Below are positions 11,301 to 23,500 of a stretch of 64,000 nucleotides of DNA, in pieces (the first letter of the stretch is position 1; every line of letters begins with the position of its first letter). This DNA is from Arcuatula senhousia (lineage: Eukaryota > Mollusca > Bivalvia > Mytilida > Mytilidae): NCBI GenBank assembly GCA_963971305.1, contig OZ020306.1, positions 61,726,686 to 61,790,685 on the forward strand, written 5' to 3'. The position numbers and the translations under genes were made by a program. The notes below the pieces were generated by a model, which was not told the DNA's origin, made no database searches, and saw only the letters and a list, made by a program, of their open reading frames with translations.

Positions 11301-13303
11301 TTATAAATTTACACAGTCGCATGGTCCACCCGCGGTTCCACAATACTCGGTCTTGTCTGGTCGGACATTCTTAATTGCAGCTTTTATGTCGTCTTCTGTG
11401 ACATTTGGGACTGATGATTTGGCAACCATCATTGAAATACAGGGACAAAATGAGTAATTATCACAGATGTCCATCGCACTTCCTACATCGGTGCTGAGAG
11501 CTTTTACTCGGTTTGCTCTGTCTACCAAGGCTTGAAATCCAGATGCTGACACGGCTGAACACGATGGGCGGAATTCCGTGAGGGAAATGTAATCAAACGT
11601 TTTTATGGCGGGAAACTGAGTGGCCACGACGCAAACGACATCTTGTTCTGTAATCGACTCTCCATATTTCTTAATTAGGGGATCAGGCGAAAATAAATAA
11701 GGATTTTTAACCAGAGACCAAAGGTCGGCCAGAGACAGGGACGGATTTTTTGTGACTTCTGAATTCACGGTGACGATCATAATCTGTTTGTTGCGTTCTT
11801 CCTGTGCAGCGGTTTCCATTGCAGAAAATGCAGAGTCACTAATGTTACACATAGTATCTCTGAATGTTGTAAGCGGAAGGAAATCGTATTTTAATTCCAG
11901 AGGAAATTTATGTGCTACAGTACAAACTACGTCTTTTTCTGCGACGAGATTTCCAAACGTTTGGATGGTCGCAGAAGCCTGATTTTTGTAGATGGACTTC
12001 AATGAATCTAGTATAGTAGCAATTGTGTCGGAGGAATTTACCGCCTCTTCGACAGTTGAGTACAGAGTCAACCTCGCTGACATTTCGTCTTGTAATTGAG
12101 TGAATTCAATGTTCATGTTGTTAAGGAAGTCGATCATAATCTGTTGCTTTGATAAAACGTTAGCTTTTTGAATGTCTATAAAGTTCGATGGCAAGTACGC
12201 AGATATGAAATTTACTGGAAGATCGGGAAGACCAACAACATCATTGAAGTCTGTGTGGTTTGCAAGGTCTGTGAAAAGCTGAATAATAGCTTCGGACACT
12301 TCTTTAAATGCTAATGTAGTATTTGTCCAGCCTTCTTCAATCTCTTTCTCTTCTACTTTTATCTTAGCAAGTTCTTCAGTCAAAGTTTTGTTGTATTCTA
12401 CATAATTGTCTTTTGCTTTCTCCATCTCGTCTGCAACTTTTTTCCACTCGAGTTCGTTTAAGGCGATGCTGACAGCATCCCCGATGATACCAAGGGCCGC
12501 AGAGATTCTTTGTGACCATTGTAGGTTGAAGTTTTTTATTACGCTTCTCCTCACTGCACTATTTGAAACGAAAGATTTTACTGCTGTGAATTTCTGAATA
12601 GGTTTTTGCATGCTGTGTTTGAATTTTCCTTTAAATCCTTCCCAAGACTTGATTCTGTTCCATTTTTTCAAAGAGGTATAACCATCTTTAAAGTACTTGT
12701 ATGTATTTCGTCCCATTTGTTTAAACACAGAGGGCATTAATTTAACTTTTTGCATGAACGATACTTTAGTTGCTGGGGCTGGGTTTTCTGCAAACATGTT
12801 TTGAATTTGAGATCCGCTAAAAAGGTCTTCTGCTACCTGACCATAAGCAGACGAATAAGAGTTCATAAATTTGTTCAGTAAGGATTCGGTTAGTAGCTGG
12901 ATCGCAATCCCGACCAGCTGATTATGTTTCGTTGTTGCTATTCTGTCTCGTACAGATTCCAAAGTGTATTCCAACTGTCCAACGACGGATTCTAAATATT
13001 CCTCTGACGTAACATTCATATCGATGGCTGCTGCGAGTTTGGCAAATTCTGGAAAGTCTTTTAGAGTTAATTTCTCGATCATTCTTTGAGTGATCTCATC
13101 GATAGTTTCAACAGCACTTACAGATTCATTCGTTCGATGTGATATCATTGCGTTATTTACCGATGCTTGTCGAAGATCTACGAAGGATTCCCCGTTTGCA
13201 GCGTACGTTGAGTCAAAATCTGCCTTCTTTTTTTCTATTTCAGCGTCTAATTTTTCAATAAGATCGCGGTTTGTACAAATACTGGGTTGTGTCGCACATC
13301 CCT
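11301..13303 (-). CDS. P1 main exon (common to both isoforms)
   Basis: This exon carries nearly the whole conserved part of P1 and is shared by the secreted and membrane-anchored forms. It opens with G-C-x6-C, where the spacing of the two cysteines equals that in P2. The open frame extends upstream of the first internal Met at 13148 to the acceptor at 13304. That Met is therefore unlikely to be the start, because the C-x6-C motif shared with P2 lies before it. The C-terminal pair of repeats reads EKDVVCTVA...FP...YDFLPLTTFR and EQDVVCVVA...FP...FDYISLTEFR. The last 55 residues hold six further cysteines. Confidence 0.85.
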
Positions 13304-15925
13304 CTATAAAATAAAATAAAAAATAACGATAATTAAGACAGGAAAAATATTATCTTTCTTGTTCAAATCCTCCTTGTAGATCTAACGATAACTCCTCTGC
13401 ATGTGTTTTCATCAGAACAGATCTTATCAAAAATTATGAAAATACTCTACTGTCTTTAAAAAAAGTTTGGTATGGAATTCAATGAGTATAAATATGACAG
13501 ACATAATGTGTTGTTTCATTTTCTACATAACATTTCATAGAAATAGCATAATATGCTAAACATAACTAGGAAATTTTAAGATTTCATTTGCAAAAAGAAA
13601 GCCTTTGAACAGTTTTTGGGTCATTTTTAATGGCATTCATTGGAGCTATTGTGGAAATAAATTTGGTAATGAAAACCTCATTGGATTTACTGTATAACCA
13701 ATTTTTAAGAAACCATTTTCATCGAAATTTCATCTTTAAAAGGCCAAATCTTTAGTATTTTATTTGATGAAGATAATTTCATAAGATTCTTTTGTACCAA
13801 TTGAGATGCGGGGTCGTCAGGCGATAATGCGGAAAACCTGACCGCAAACCATAGTGGTGCACCGTGTTGGGAAAAATGTCACGTTCCTCGCACGTTAAAG
13901 AACCATGCTGCAGGTCTCGGTAAGAGTAGGACCCGTAGGATCCCCATGCAGGAGGCAAAATTTCCCGTCCCTACCCATCACTCCTTTTTCCAGTGGCAGT
14001 CAAAACTCTCCTACCCGATTGGCCTTGTGTCCCCATTTCCTCCACTTCATAATCATTTCATGTTCATTGTATCACCACTTTCATATTCATCTCCCGGATA
14101 TAGCCGAAAGAGTAAAGCAATAACTAACTAACTAACTAACAAGAAAAACTATCAACCAATCCTGAAGCTCAATCATGTCAATCACGTTCTGAACTGAGTG
14201 GGCGGTTCTTAGTGACGTATGCATATTTACTAAATTCGTCCCTTTATTCTGGGTACTGCTATTGCTATGCTTACCTGTGACTGCCTGTGCTATGGTCAAT
14301 CCAAGTTGTGTTGTGCGCATCAAAACCGCTGTCCCCATTACTGCAATAAAAATAGATATAAGTAAAAACGCAAAAATAAATATGCACGGTATCAAATGTT
14401 TTCCTAAGCCGTGTGAATCTCTTAAATTAATGCTTCCTCGAGCTCGTGTTGTGCGTGTTTTGCTGTTGCAATTTCGGACTTTTGAAACTAAAAGACTTGG
14501 TTGTGCCCCATTATTGCCCATTTGCCCTTTGCTTTATTCATCATTTTTCTAATATCAGAATCTGCAGTTACATATTTATTAGGTCGCCCAAGGCAAAGTC
14601 TGAAAAACTAATTTCTTATTTTTTACCGCACTGAACTGTGAATTTTCTCAACACATTGTGGTAAAACGTTTTGAACAATCATTCTGAAAGTTGCTAAGGT
14701 GGTAGGAGGTCACTCTTTGTCAAATTTCAATAAACTTCGATTTTTTTTTGGCTTTAATTCGAATGGAATACTAGTACTATCTAAGGCAATTTTGGGTGAC
14801 TAAGACTGTGTTGGCATACCAACATAAGACCAACATAATGATTTATATTTTCCTCCACTTTTGATTATGCTACATTCTTTGATCTATTCACGATTTTTTC
14901 CGGTTTGTCTTCCATGTTTTGTCTTTTCTCTTTGACATTGATTGAGATTGATCCTCCAAGCTCGGTAATTTTGTTATTACCTTTATTTATTATAAATGTA
15001 ATGAATGTAGAGAATATCCCTTTTTTTTTAAGGTCTTGATTTATCTCCCTTTCTTTTATTTTGGATCAGACATTGATTGCACTGTGACTTATAAAAATGA
15101 CTACAAACCTATGACAGATCCGATTCCTCTCTTCCTCCTTACAGCAAGTGCATTGCCTAAAGATTCTGAAAAAAATAAAACGTATACAATTAAGCTCTAT
15201 ATGCTACGTACGTCCTGAAAAATTCTGTAAGTATTAGTACGATATTATAAAACTTGATGCAAACTTCAAACAAAGATATTTTCGACTCTTTTGTCTGAAT
15301 CTTCAATACATTTCTGATTTATCCTTAAGCATGTTAAAGACAGCTACACATTTTTAAGAAACTATAATGACAGACTGCCAATACATTGGATATGCATAAA
15401 GAAATTAAGGCAACGGCTACGGAACCTTGATATAATTTATTTATTTATTTACCTTCATTTTCTTCAAATCTTTCTGTATATCGAGCTGAAATTTAATTAA
15501 AAAAAGGATTATGACAATCTTAGGATATAAAATTGAAACTACTTCTCGAATTATTTTTTTATATATAAATATAGAAAAATAAAATATAGAAAAGACAATT
15601 GTAAATAAAGAACAACAACACCTAAAAATGCACTTTAATATACATGTTCAACAAGCGTAGAGCGAATATCAAATAAAGCATCATGTCCCAATGAAAAGTT
15701 TTGTCTGGAAACGGTTCTATTTTATGCGCATTAAGGTGGTACAAAACACCTAAGGAATAATATTATCGATTTGCATGCAAATTTTGTAATTCATATAATC
15801 AGGATTATAATTATTTTTTACAAATCTTCACGAACATCTTGCTTTATTAGAAAAAAAATAGTCTTACCTGATGCAGATAAACCCTGCAATACAAAGCAAC
15901 TTAGCAAGAACCATTTCTTTATCAT
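11301..15925 (-). CDS. P1: secreted protein of an unrecognised family (3 exons, 697 aa)
   Basis: Hand-built model on the minus strand. Exon 1 is 15925-15868 (ATG at 15925, donor CAG|GTAAG). Exon 2 is 15485-15453 (acceptor TTTCAG, donor AAG|GTAAAT). Exon 3 is 13303-11301 (acceptor TTTATAG, stop at 11301-11303). All junctions are phase 1 and lengths 58+33+2003 give an uninterrupted 697-residue protein. Residues 1-19 (MIKKWFLLSCFVLQGLSAS) are a classical signal peptide. Mature features: C33-x6-C40 motif, F60-D-S-T-Y, long helical stretches, a hydrophobic segment at about 297-314, a coiled coil at about 318-355, then two related Cys-containing repeats at about 481-516 and 578-612 and a Cys-rich tail. 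Several N-x-S/T sites fit secretion. AATAAA lies at 11091-11086. I do not recognise a named family. The layout of helices, hydrophobic stretch and coiled coil resembles some alpha-helical membrane-inserting proteins, but that is only a resemblance. Confidence 0.78.
13800..14146. repeat. Probable retroelement 3' end with (CTAA)n tail
   Basis: GC-richer than its surroundings, including GTTAAAGAACCATGCTGCAG, and ends ATAGCCGAAAGAGTAAAGCA followed by repeated ACTAACTA. Non-LTR elements commonly end in such a microsatellite. It lies in the intron between P1 exon 1b and exon 3. Confidence 0.45.
14275..14521 (-). CDS. P1 alternative first exon encoding a signal anchor
   Basis: Reading from the ATG at 14521, this exon gives 82 codons plus one base and ends in a strong donor, CACAG|GTAAGC (exon end 14275). 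Its phase-1 end joins exactly to the acceptor at 13304, giving a 749-residue form. The encoded N-terminus has a basic, cytoplasm-like segment (residues 1-42), then a transmembrane stretch at about 43-67 (IPCIFIFAFLLISIFIAV and onward), then RTTQLGLTIAQAVT leading into the G-C-x6-C motif. Stops lie just upstream in frame, so this is a first exon and not an internal one. The basic side before the membrane segment predicts a type II protein. The junction region resembles P2, where STTLRVIQAKKGC also follows a hydrophobic segment, which is independent support that the exon is real. Confidence 0.68.
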
Positions 15926-17510
15926 TGTTAGTTTCTTTTCAAAAGTTTAATTAAAGAATAGTTTTGTATGTGAAACATAGCTTATTTATACACAGTAAAT
16001 TTGTTTTTATTTTTACGATGCCGCGCCTACATCCGTCATTCAAGACATTAAAACGATGTCAAGTCAGCTAAATTAGTGAAAACATGACGTGCCTGGAACA
16101 CGTCATCCATGGATGTACTTCTTATTGTTATTTTGTATAACCTGGTGACGGTTCAGAAATTTTATACCAGTTGACCTTTTTCGGAGCATAAAAGTTTTGG
16201 GAAAAAATGATCTTAACCATTAAACATCTTCTATTTGCGTATGAACTCAACAAACAAACAAAAAACAAGCATATGAACAGAAACGGAAAACAACAAAAAA
16301 ACATGCAAAAACGTATTTAGTTTTTTTATAGGAGGTTAGGGTTTTTTCCAATGTTTTTTTATTTCTTTTTTAATTTTTAGCATAAAATATAAAAAAAATG
16401 ATTTCAATTTCTTTTGTCCCCATTATTTAACTGGAGTTCTAATCGGGTATCATAAGATTCGAAAAAATAGCGAAAACAGCAATTGATTGCTACCTATAAA
16501 AACCGATTTACACGTATTTAAGTCTTTTAATTTTTCAACGCTGTCAGTCTATCCAAAATTGTCCGTCCACTACATTCTTGGGTTCCAATTTCTTATCCAC
16601 AACTCCTCTTAATCCCGACATGCATGGAATCTCATGAAATTTTCACGATGTGCACCTATGTACTATTCAAAATTTGAATTGAGGATATTTTGGTATTTCC
16701 AATAGCAAACTATCGACTTAAACATTACGGACGACAGGCAACTGGAATGCTACTTGTTTTTCGTTGTGGAGTTTTAAAATGCCGCTTATTTGTGTAAGTT
16801 GTGTTCCGAGCATGTAATTCGCATGCCATTTCATTTTTATTGTTTGGTTGCTTAAATTTGCTGTATTTTGATGGAGAGGAACTGTCTTATTAGTAGATAA
16901 TAATTGTGACAGATTTCTTGCATTAATTGATTGTAAAATGACAAAGGCAGATTAAGAACCGACGTGCCGGGCGTGCAACCTCCTGTTTGACAGAAAAAAT
17001 TTGGTTAGGAAATGTATGAAATATAAGAGCTCTCAGAAGATTTTTTTTTTAATTTTGCGCAATCCAGTTTGAAAATTTCTAGTTCCACCACAGAATGTAC
17101 AAGAATGACTGTTTTAAATTTTTAAAACTAAAGAACTTGTAATTTATTGATATGATATACATGAATATATAATAGTGGTGGGGTTGGTTTGTTGATTCGG
17201 TAAAAAGTTTTGAAAATTTTCGATATGCACAAAAGAACTGAGAGAAAAACAAAGTCATTAACCGATTAAACAACAATTTTATAGTCTTGTAAGTAATTCA
17301 TTACAATATAAAATAGTCTGTCATTTTAGAAAAAACAGGTAAACACACACACGACGTAGACTGACGTTCAAGAAAATTTACATCTTTACCAACAGGTTTG
17401 AAAAGTCCCAAATTATCACCTTATAAACACGCCCACTCTAAAATAAATAAGATGTTCAATAAAACAAACCTTTCTACATGTTATTGTATTTTTATAAAAT
17501 ACTTATAGAA
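15926..17510. promoter_or_regulatory. Shared divergent intergenic region of P1 and P2
   Basis: Between the start codons of two divergent paralogues. It should contain both promoters, but no unambiguous TATA box or CpG-rich stretch could be picked. A short dispersed repeat lies at 16945-17040. The P2 start may itself follow a splice acceptor (ACTTATAG just before AAATGG), implying a 5'UTR exon here. Confidence 0.4.
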
Positions 17511-20500
17511 ATGGACAGAAGAACAAAAAGTTTGATTTTTTGTACTTTACTTTTAAATCAAAATCTTGCAGGTATGAAAAACTTATATATGATACGACAT
17601 TTAGATGCGGTGCTTTTTGTACATATTTTTACCATGTTGTTTTCTTGTTGTGAATGTTAAAGATAAATTTAATTTGATTTACACATCAAAACATAAAAGC
17701 ACGCGTATTAAGAAAAGACTATGTGACGTGTTTGATTTGCTGAAAAGTGGTTCTTATAACTTGTATAAAAAAATTAAGAAAACATGGTCCGATCCATTGC
17801 AAGCTCAATTAATTTGAAAAAAATAACAAACATGAGAGCCCCATGAGATATTGAATCACAATCCCTTAACCAAACCATTTAGTCAAAAGTTTCCTCTGCT
17901 ATTTGTCAAATTTTGTCACTAAATGAACTTACAAATTTTATTAGCATGTGTAGTGTTTGTTTGGCTGCGTTTTTGAATTTCAACTCCCTGTTTTTCAGTT
18001 GTTGCACTGTCTTTACCAAAACCAATTTCGACAGATTTAGGACAAGAAACAACAGGTATGATGAATTATAGATTAAAAAAAAAACGTCATTCGTGAATGA
18101 TGGTCTCGTCAAAATTTTATAGAAAAAATAATGCAATTAATGATTAGGTCTTTCATAGAAGAATAAACTTCTTGTTTTTGTCATTTTCAGCACAAGGTTT
18201 AAAAAATAATGTTTTTAAAGAAAAAACCAACAATCTTTATTTTTAAAGATCAAGTTTCCCTTAATGGCTTCAGTTTGTAGCTCGTTGCTACTTAAATTTA
18301 CAAAATGTAGTATGGTTTTATTTGTTTGGGCTTTTTTTTCGTGCGGTCCACCAAATAAAAGATTAATAACAACCTATTAAATGAAGCCGCCACACGAATC
18401 TGGATAAACGTCGTTCATTCTTTTCTATTTGATATTCAGTTTCTTCTCCGTTGCCATGTGAACGATGGGAACAGTTTAACGGACAAGAATGTGTATGTGC
18501 CACTAAGGAAATAGCCTCGTGCACAACCGAAGGAGGACTGGTTTGTGACAATAAGGGGAACCAGTACAGGTCAAACTGTTATCTGGCTTTAGAAGTTTGC
18601 AATAACAAGACCTACGACATTATGCCCAAATCATGCGGTAAGAAGTTTGCAATAACTATGTCCCCAACATGAATTAGAAAGCATGGAATAAGAATGAAAA
18701 TGTCACTATGAAAACGATTTAACTTCCAAAATTAAGAACCGTCTTGTATGATCGGTGTATCGTAAAAAAAGGGAGAGCTAACTTATCAATCCCTCAGTGT
18801 ATATGCTTTGGAAATATACTTGTACATGATAAGGTTTCCCGACAATAGAAAAAAAACCATTTGGTTTTGTTTTGGGAATTTTAATTTTCAAATATGCAAA
18901 ATTTATACATGTTGTTCATCAGTGTGTATCGCGTTTGTCTTTACAACTCAACTTCCATTTTATTTACAGGAGCATGTGATATGTTGCGGCTCACTGATGG
19001 GGGTGTGGTCACGACAGACAGAAATTTAGCAATCTTCCAGAAACTTCCTAATACAGACGACCAATCCAGACCACAATACAGCGCTGTAGGCCAGGATCTA
19101 ATGGTTTTCTTCGACAAAACTCTGGATAAATGGGTTATCGGTATGTTTGTTATTTCCTGCCTTGTAAGTTAAGAACCACCAAATCAAGCCACCCCTCCTC
19201 TGACAGCAATCAAAATTGAAAATGTTTGGAGGCTACCAAACAATTTACCTTACCTCCTGGAGAGTATATATCCTCTAGTTCACCATCAAACAATTGCAGG
19301 CAATCATTACTAATAATATCACAAGGTTACAAGACTCGCAAGAAAGAAACTTCATAATCGTTTCAGAGCAGGCTTAAAATAGAACATTTTTCGGAGAGGA
19401 TATGTAAGAAATATAAGTCATGGACACCCCCCACCCCCATCAACATTACCACAAGCGAACATGTATCAAAATTCAATGATATGTCTGTGTTACACAGAAA
19501 TAATATAACATGTATTAAACAAATATACTCTTCAAAAAAAGTTACGCATAGATGGAAAATTCCCCGTAGGTTTAATGCAAATCGAAACAATTTCAAAACA
19601 TTATTGCCGAGCTGTTCTACAACCGATTTTCACGAAATAAAATCCAGTAAAAAGAAAACAAAATAGAGATTGTTTGTTTAATTTTGAGTAAAATCGTAAC
19701 ATCGCTGCTTTTTAAGATATTGCAAGTGGAACTCAAGTGTACATTTTGCGATTCAATTTCCCGTTTAAACCAATGCAAAATGTTCCGTGAAAAACATTAG
19801 TCGTGTTCTACTCCCAATTTCTTAAAAACCATTGAAGTTAGGATTTTGGTCTAAATTTATCAAACGATCTTCATTTTGTTTTCTTTTTACTGGATTTTAT
19901 TTTGTGAAAATCGGTTGAAGAACAGCTCGGCAATAATGTTTTGAAATTATTTTGATTTGCATTAAACCTACGGGGAATTTTCTATCTATGCGTAACTTTT
20001 TTTGCAGAGTATATATACAGTTTTTACACAAATTCTAATGTTAGTAACCTTGTATTCTTGCATTGAAGTATTTAATTTGGTTTTCCTTTCAACCGTCCAA
20101 TAGGTTTTCAAAACTCAACTCTGAACGCCTTGATATAAACGCATGAAACTTTAACATTTAAGAAAGAAAAAACACTTGATGTAAAAAAGTAGCATTTTGA
20201 TATTTTGTTAGTGTAAGAAGGCATCATCGAGCCTTTCTCTTGTTATTAATGCGTTAAATCTAACAGTTTTAGCTCAAAATGTTTTAGATTTAACAAAGTG
20301 GTTTTTTTTTAAATCAGCCTAAATAGGCGACCTAACTAAGTATAAAAGATGGAGAACAGCGAATTAAACATTGCTTTCATTGTGACCAGTGGTCGCGGTT
20401 CATCATTCCCAAATTAAATATATAATACGAAAATTCAAAACAAATACTTAAACGGCAAAAAGACCCCAATTCCTGACAATTTACAAGTGATACAAAGGCA

Positions 20501-23500
20501 ATGAGTACAAGCATAAGGTAAGCTTTGACAGATTCCTGTCTTTTAACCGTCGCTGCAGACCTATATTTAAGAAAACATTTAATTACGAAAACTATTTGGA
20601 TATAAAAAACAATAAGCGCTATTTACTAACTAAATATAGACTCAGCAACCATTGTCTCAGAATAGAGACTGGTATGCATGAACGGGTTATCGATGTATCT
20701 GGCAAACATGTAAAACTACCTCGCAGTGAGAGGCTATGTCTATATTGTGATCTAAATTGTGTTGAAAATGAAATACATTTCCTTCTTGAGTGCACTCTTT
20801 ACAATGACTTAAGAAAAGATTTGAATAATTATATTAAAAAAAAACCAAATTTACTCAAATTGAATAAATATGATCTCTTTTTTTGGATTTTAAGTAATGA
20901 GGACAGCAGCTTATTATCTATCATATGTCAGTATCTTGATAATAGTTTCAGATTAAGAATTACAAAGAAACAATTTGTTTGTATGTATACTGAATATTGT
21001 GAAATATGCATGTACTATTAAGCCTAGTGTTATTTCCCTTTGATAATGACCCTTTCCTCCTAAAAAAAAAAAAAAAAAAAAAAAAAAATTATCAGTCGTT
21101 TTTTGTTCTCATCAATTACATGTCTAAATTACTCTGTATTGTGCTGTTTTTACTGTTTCTTTGTGTTATGCTCTAAATGGATCCTTTAATTTGGAAATAA
21201 ATATATTTGATTTGATTATATTGAGGTATACCCCCAGTCAGTCCTAGCTTTTACCATAGAACACACTGTTAATTTTGCTTAAAAGAAAATAATTATAAAG
21301 TTGAAAAGCATGTCATGGTGACAGTTGTTTACAAACGGTTTATTATTTTCATTGTAGATATAAACATATTTCAAATCGGATTCAAATTTAACACATTTAC
21401 TTTTCTATCAAAATGAATCATTAAAAGTGAATCATACAAACTAGACAAACGGTTTGATAGATAATTTCATGTTAAGTATCGTAAGTGGTCACTATGAACC
21501 CGGATTTGACCCGGATATTATTTTTGTAGGACTGTCGAGATTTCATGATAAAATTTACACCCTTATTATCATATTATTATGTACGGTAAAAAAAAAACAA
21601 GACATGACTTACATTTTCCTTTTTCCTAACCGAAAAGCTAATGTAACAACAAATTTCAATGTTCAGTTGTCCATTTTCTTTGTTGCTGAAAGTAATCCAC
21701 TTTTTAGAAAATAAAATAGCCCAAAAATAACAGGACCAGCAAATAGGCAAAAACAACCTAAACATTAACATGCAGAATTCAACTTGACCTGTGATCGCTT
21801 TTGATCGTTGTGCAATTGCCCCATACACAAATAATGATATTGATAATAAAATAAAAATACGGTTTAGTAGAGAAATATCCCCTTCTTGGCATAGAACAAC
21901 TAACTTTAAGACGAAAAGTAACAAAATAAGCTTTGACAAAGATTATTAGCTAAGGCACGGACCATTTGTTTTTTTTGTTTTTTTTTGGGGGGGGGGTGGG
22001 ATTTTACCTTGAGCCGGGATTTTTTTTTCGCCCGCTTTGTGGGCCAGATTATTTTTTCACACACATATTAAGCAAGGAAACTTTGTTGGCAAGATTATTT
22101 TTTTTCAATTGGCAAAATTGAAACCAGATTATATTTTTCAACATAGGTGCTGGCCAGATTATTTTCTTTAAAAAATCAGGGCCGGGATTTTTTTTTTCAA
22201 AAAACTCCCAGGCCCCCCAGAAAATCAAATGGTCCGTGCCTAAGGATAGGCACAAATAAAATTAATGTGGGGAGATTATTCTGACTTGTTTTATTTTTTG
22301 TCAAACTTCCCCCTATCTATGAACTTAAACAAAACACACGGTAAAGATAAAACCGATGCCATGACCTAGATGCTAAGCAGTGTCAAAACAAAGGATAACA
22401 AGAAAGAATGAGAGAAAGAAAAGACCCGGCATGATCCTAATTGTGATTCTAATTTGTTCGTTTCATTTTCAAAACTTGAAGCGCATCTTCGTCTTTTGTA
22501 GCTAGAAAAATCTATTGTTTGGGCGTCGGATTTCAGAAAAAGTAATACATATATAACTTCTTTGCAAAAGAAAGGACTGAAATACGGACCGCTGGACAAT
22601 TAAGCATGATTCTAAGCCGAGGTTGGCTTTGATAACGCACCCCTTAAGCACCCTTAAGGCCTTTTTAATGCTCAAGACTCTCGGAATTAAAATGACAACA
22701 AAGTTCCAGACAATAAATTTTGCTACGCCTGACGCGCGTTTCGTCTATTCAAGACTCATCAGAGGCGCTCTACCAAAAATATTGAAAATGCCAAACACTA
22801 TATGATTATCAAAAGCATAAATCAGTAAAATACGAAACTGGGGAACCAAATTATTACTAAGATGATCAACCTATGTCTGGGGTAGAAAGAATCTTAGGTT
22901 TTAGACATTTTTGAAATTTGAACGGATAATTCAAAGCTTTGATGTGTTCTGTACCGAAGCGGGCTAACCTCGGGGAGTCGTGACCATATAAAACCTAACA
23001 TATAGGACTGCAGAGATATTCTTTTTGTTTGTTTCTAAAAATGATTTTAATTCCAATTATATAAAGGTAAGAAGAATGGCACAGAATCATACGTAGGCAT
23101 GATGCAAGAAACGAAATCCGAATTCCCCCAGGACAGTGAAGGAGGTATGATAGTGATCCAACCGAACGGTACGACCACATCAATGGTAGTGGATAAAAAC
23201 CTCAAAATGGAATGCTATAATGGTAAGCTATACACAGAGAGTTTAGCAAGATTTATTTTGGTACCCAATTAGACTGCGTTTTATTTTTTGATAATCATTT
23301 ATAATTATGATATTCTAAAAGGGGAAATATGTTGCGAGGTTGATTTTTCGTTTTTTAAACGCGTTCTCGAGGTTAAAAATTTTCTAATTAATATTTTATT
23401 CACTTTTGCAAGGAAAATCAATATTCGCGTACTTCTCTTTTGCGAATGTAGCGATGACGCGACATACCCACACAAACGCGAAATTCACAAAATTAAATTC

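Noticed and set aside
13146..13148. Met at 13148 as the P1 start
   Set aside because: The open frame continues upstream through the C-x6-C motif shared with P2 to a good acceptor, and matching-phase exons with a signal peptide or anchor exist upstream.
14132..14274. Continuation of the open frame beyond the donor at 14275
   Set aside because: A strong CACAG|GTAAGC donor in the right phase, plus homology of the junction to P2, make read-through into the intron unlikely.
17923..17976. Short frame MNLQILLACVVFVWLRF as an alternative P2 signal peptide
   Set aside because: It hits a stop and has no good donor. The exon at 17511-17571 has a clean donor and correct phase. It is kept only as a remote alternative.
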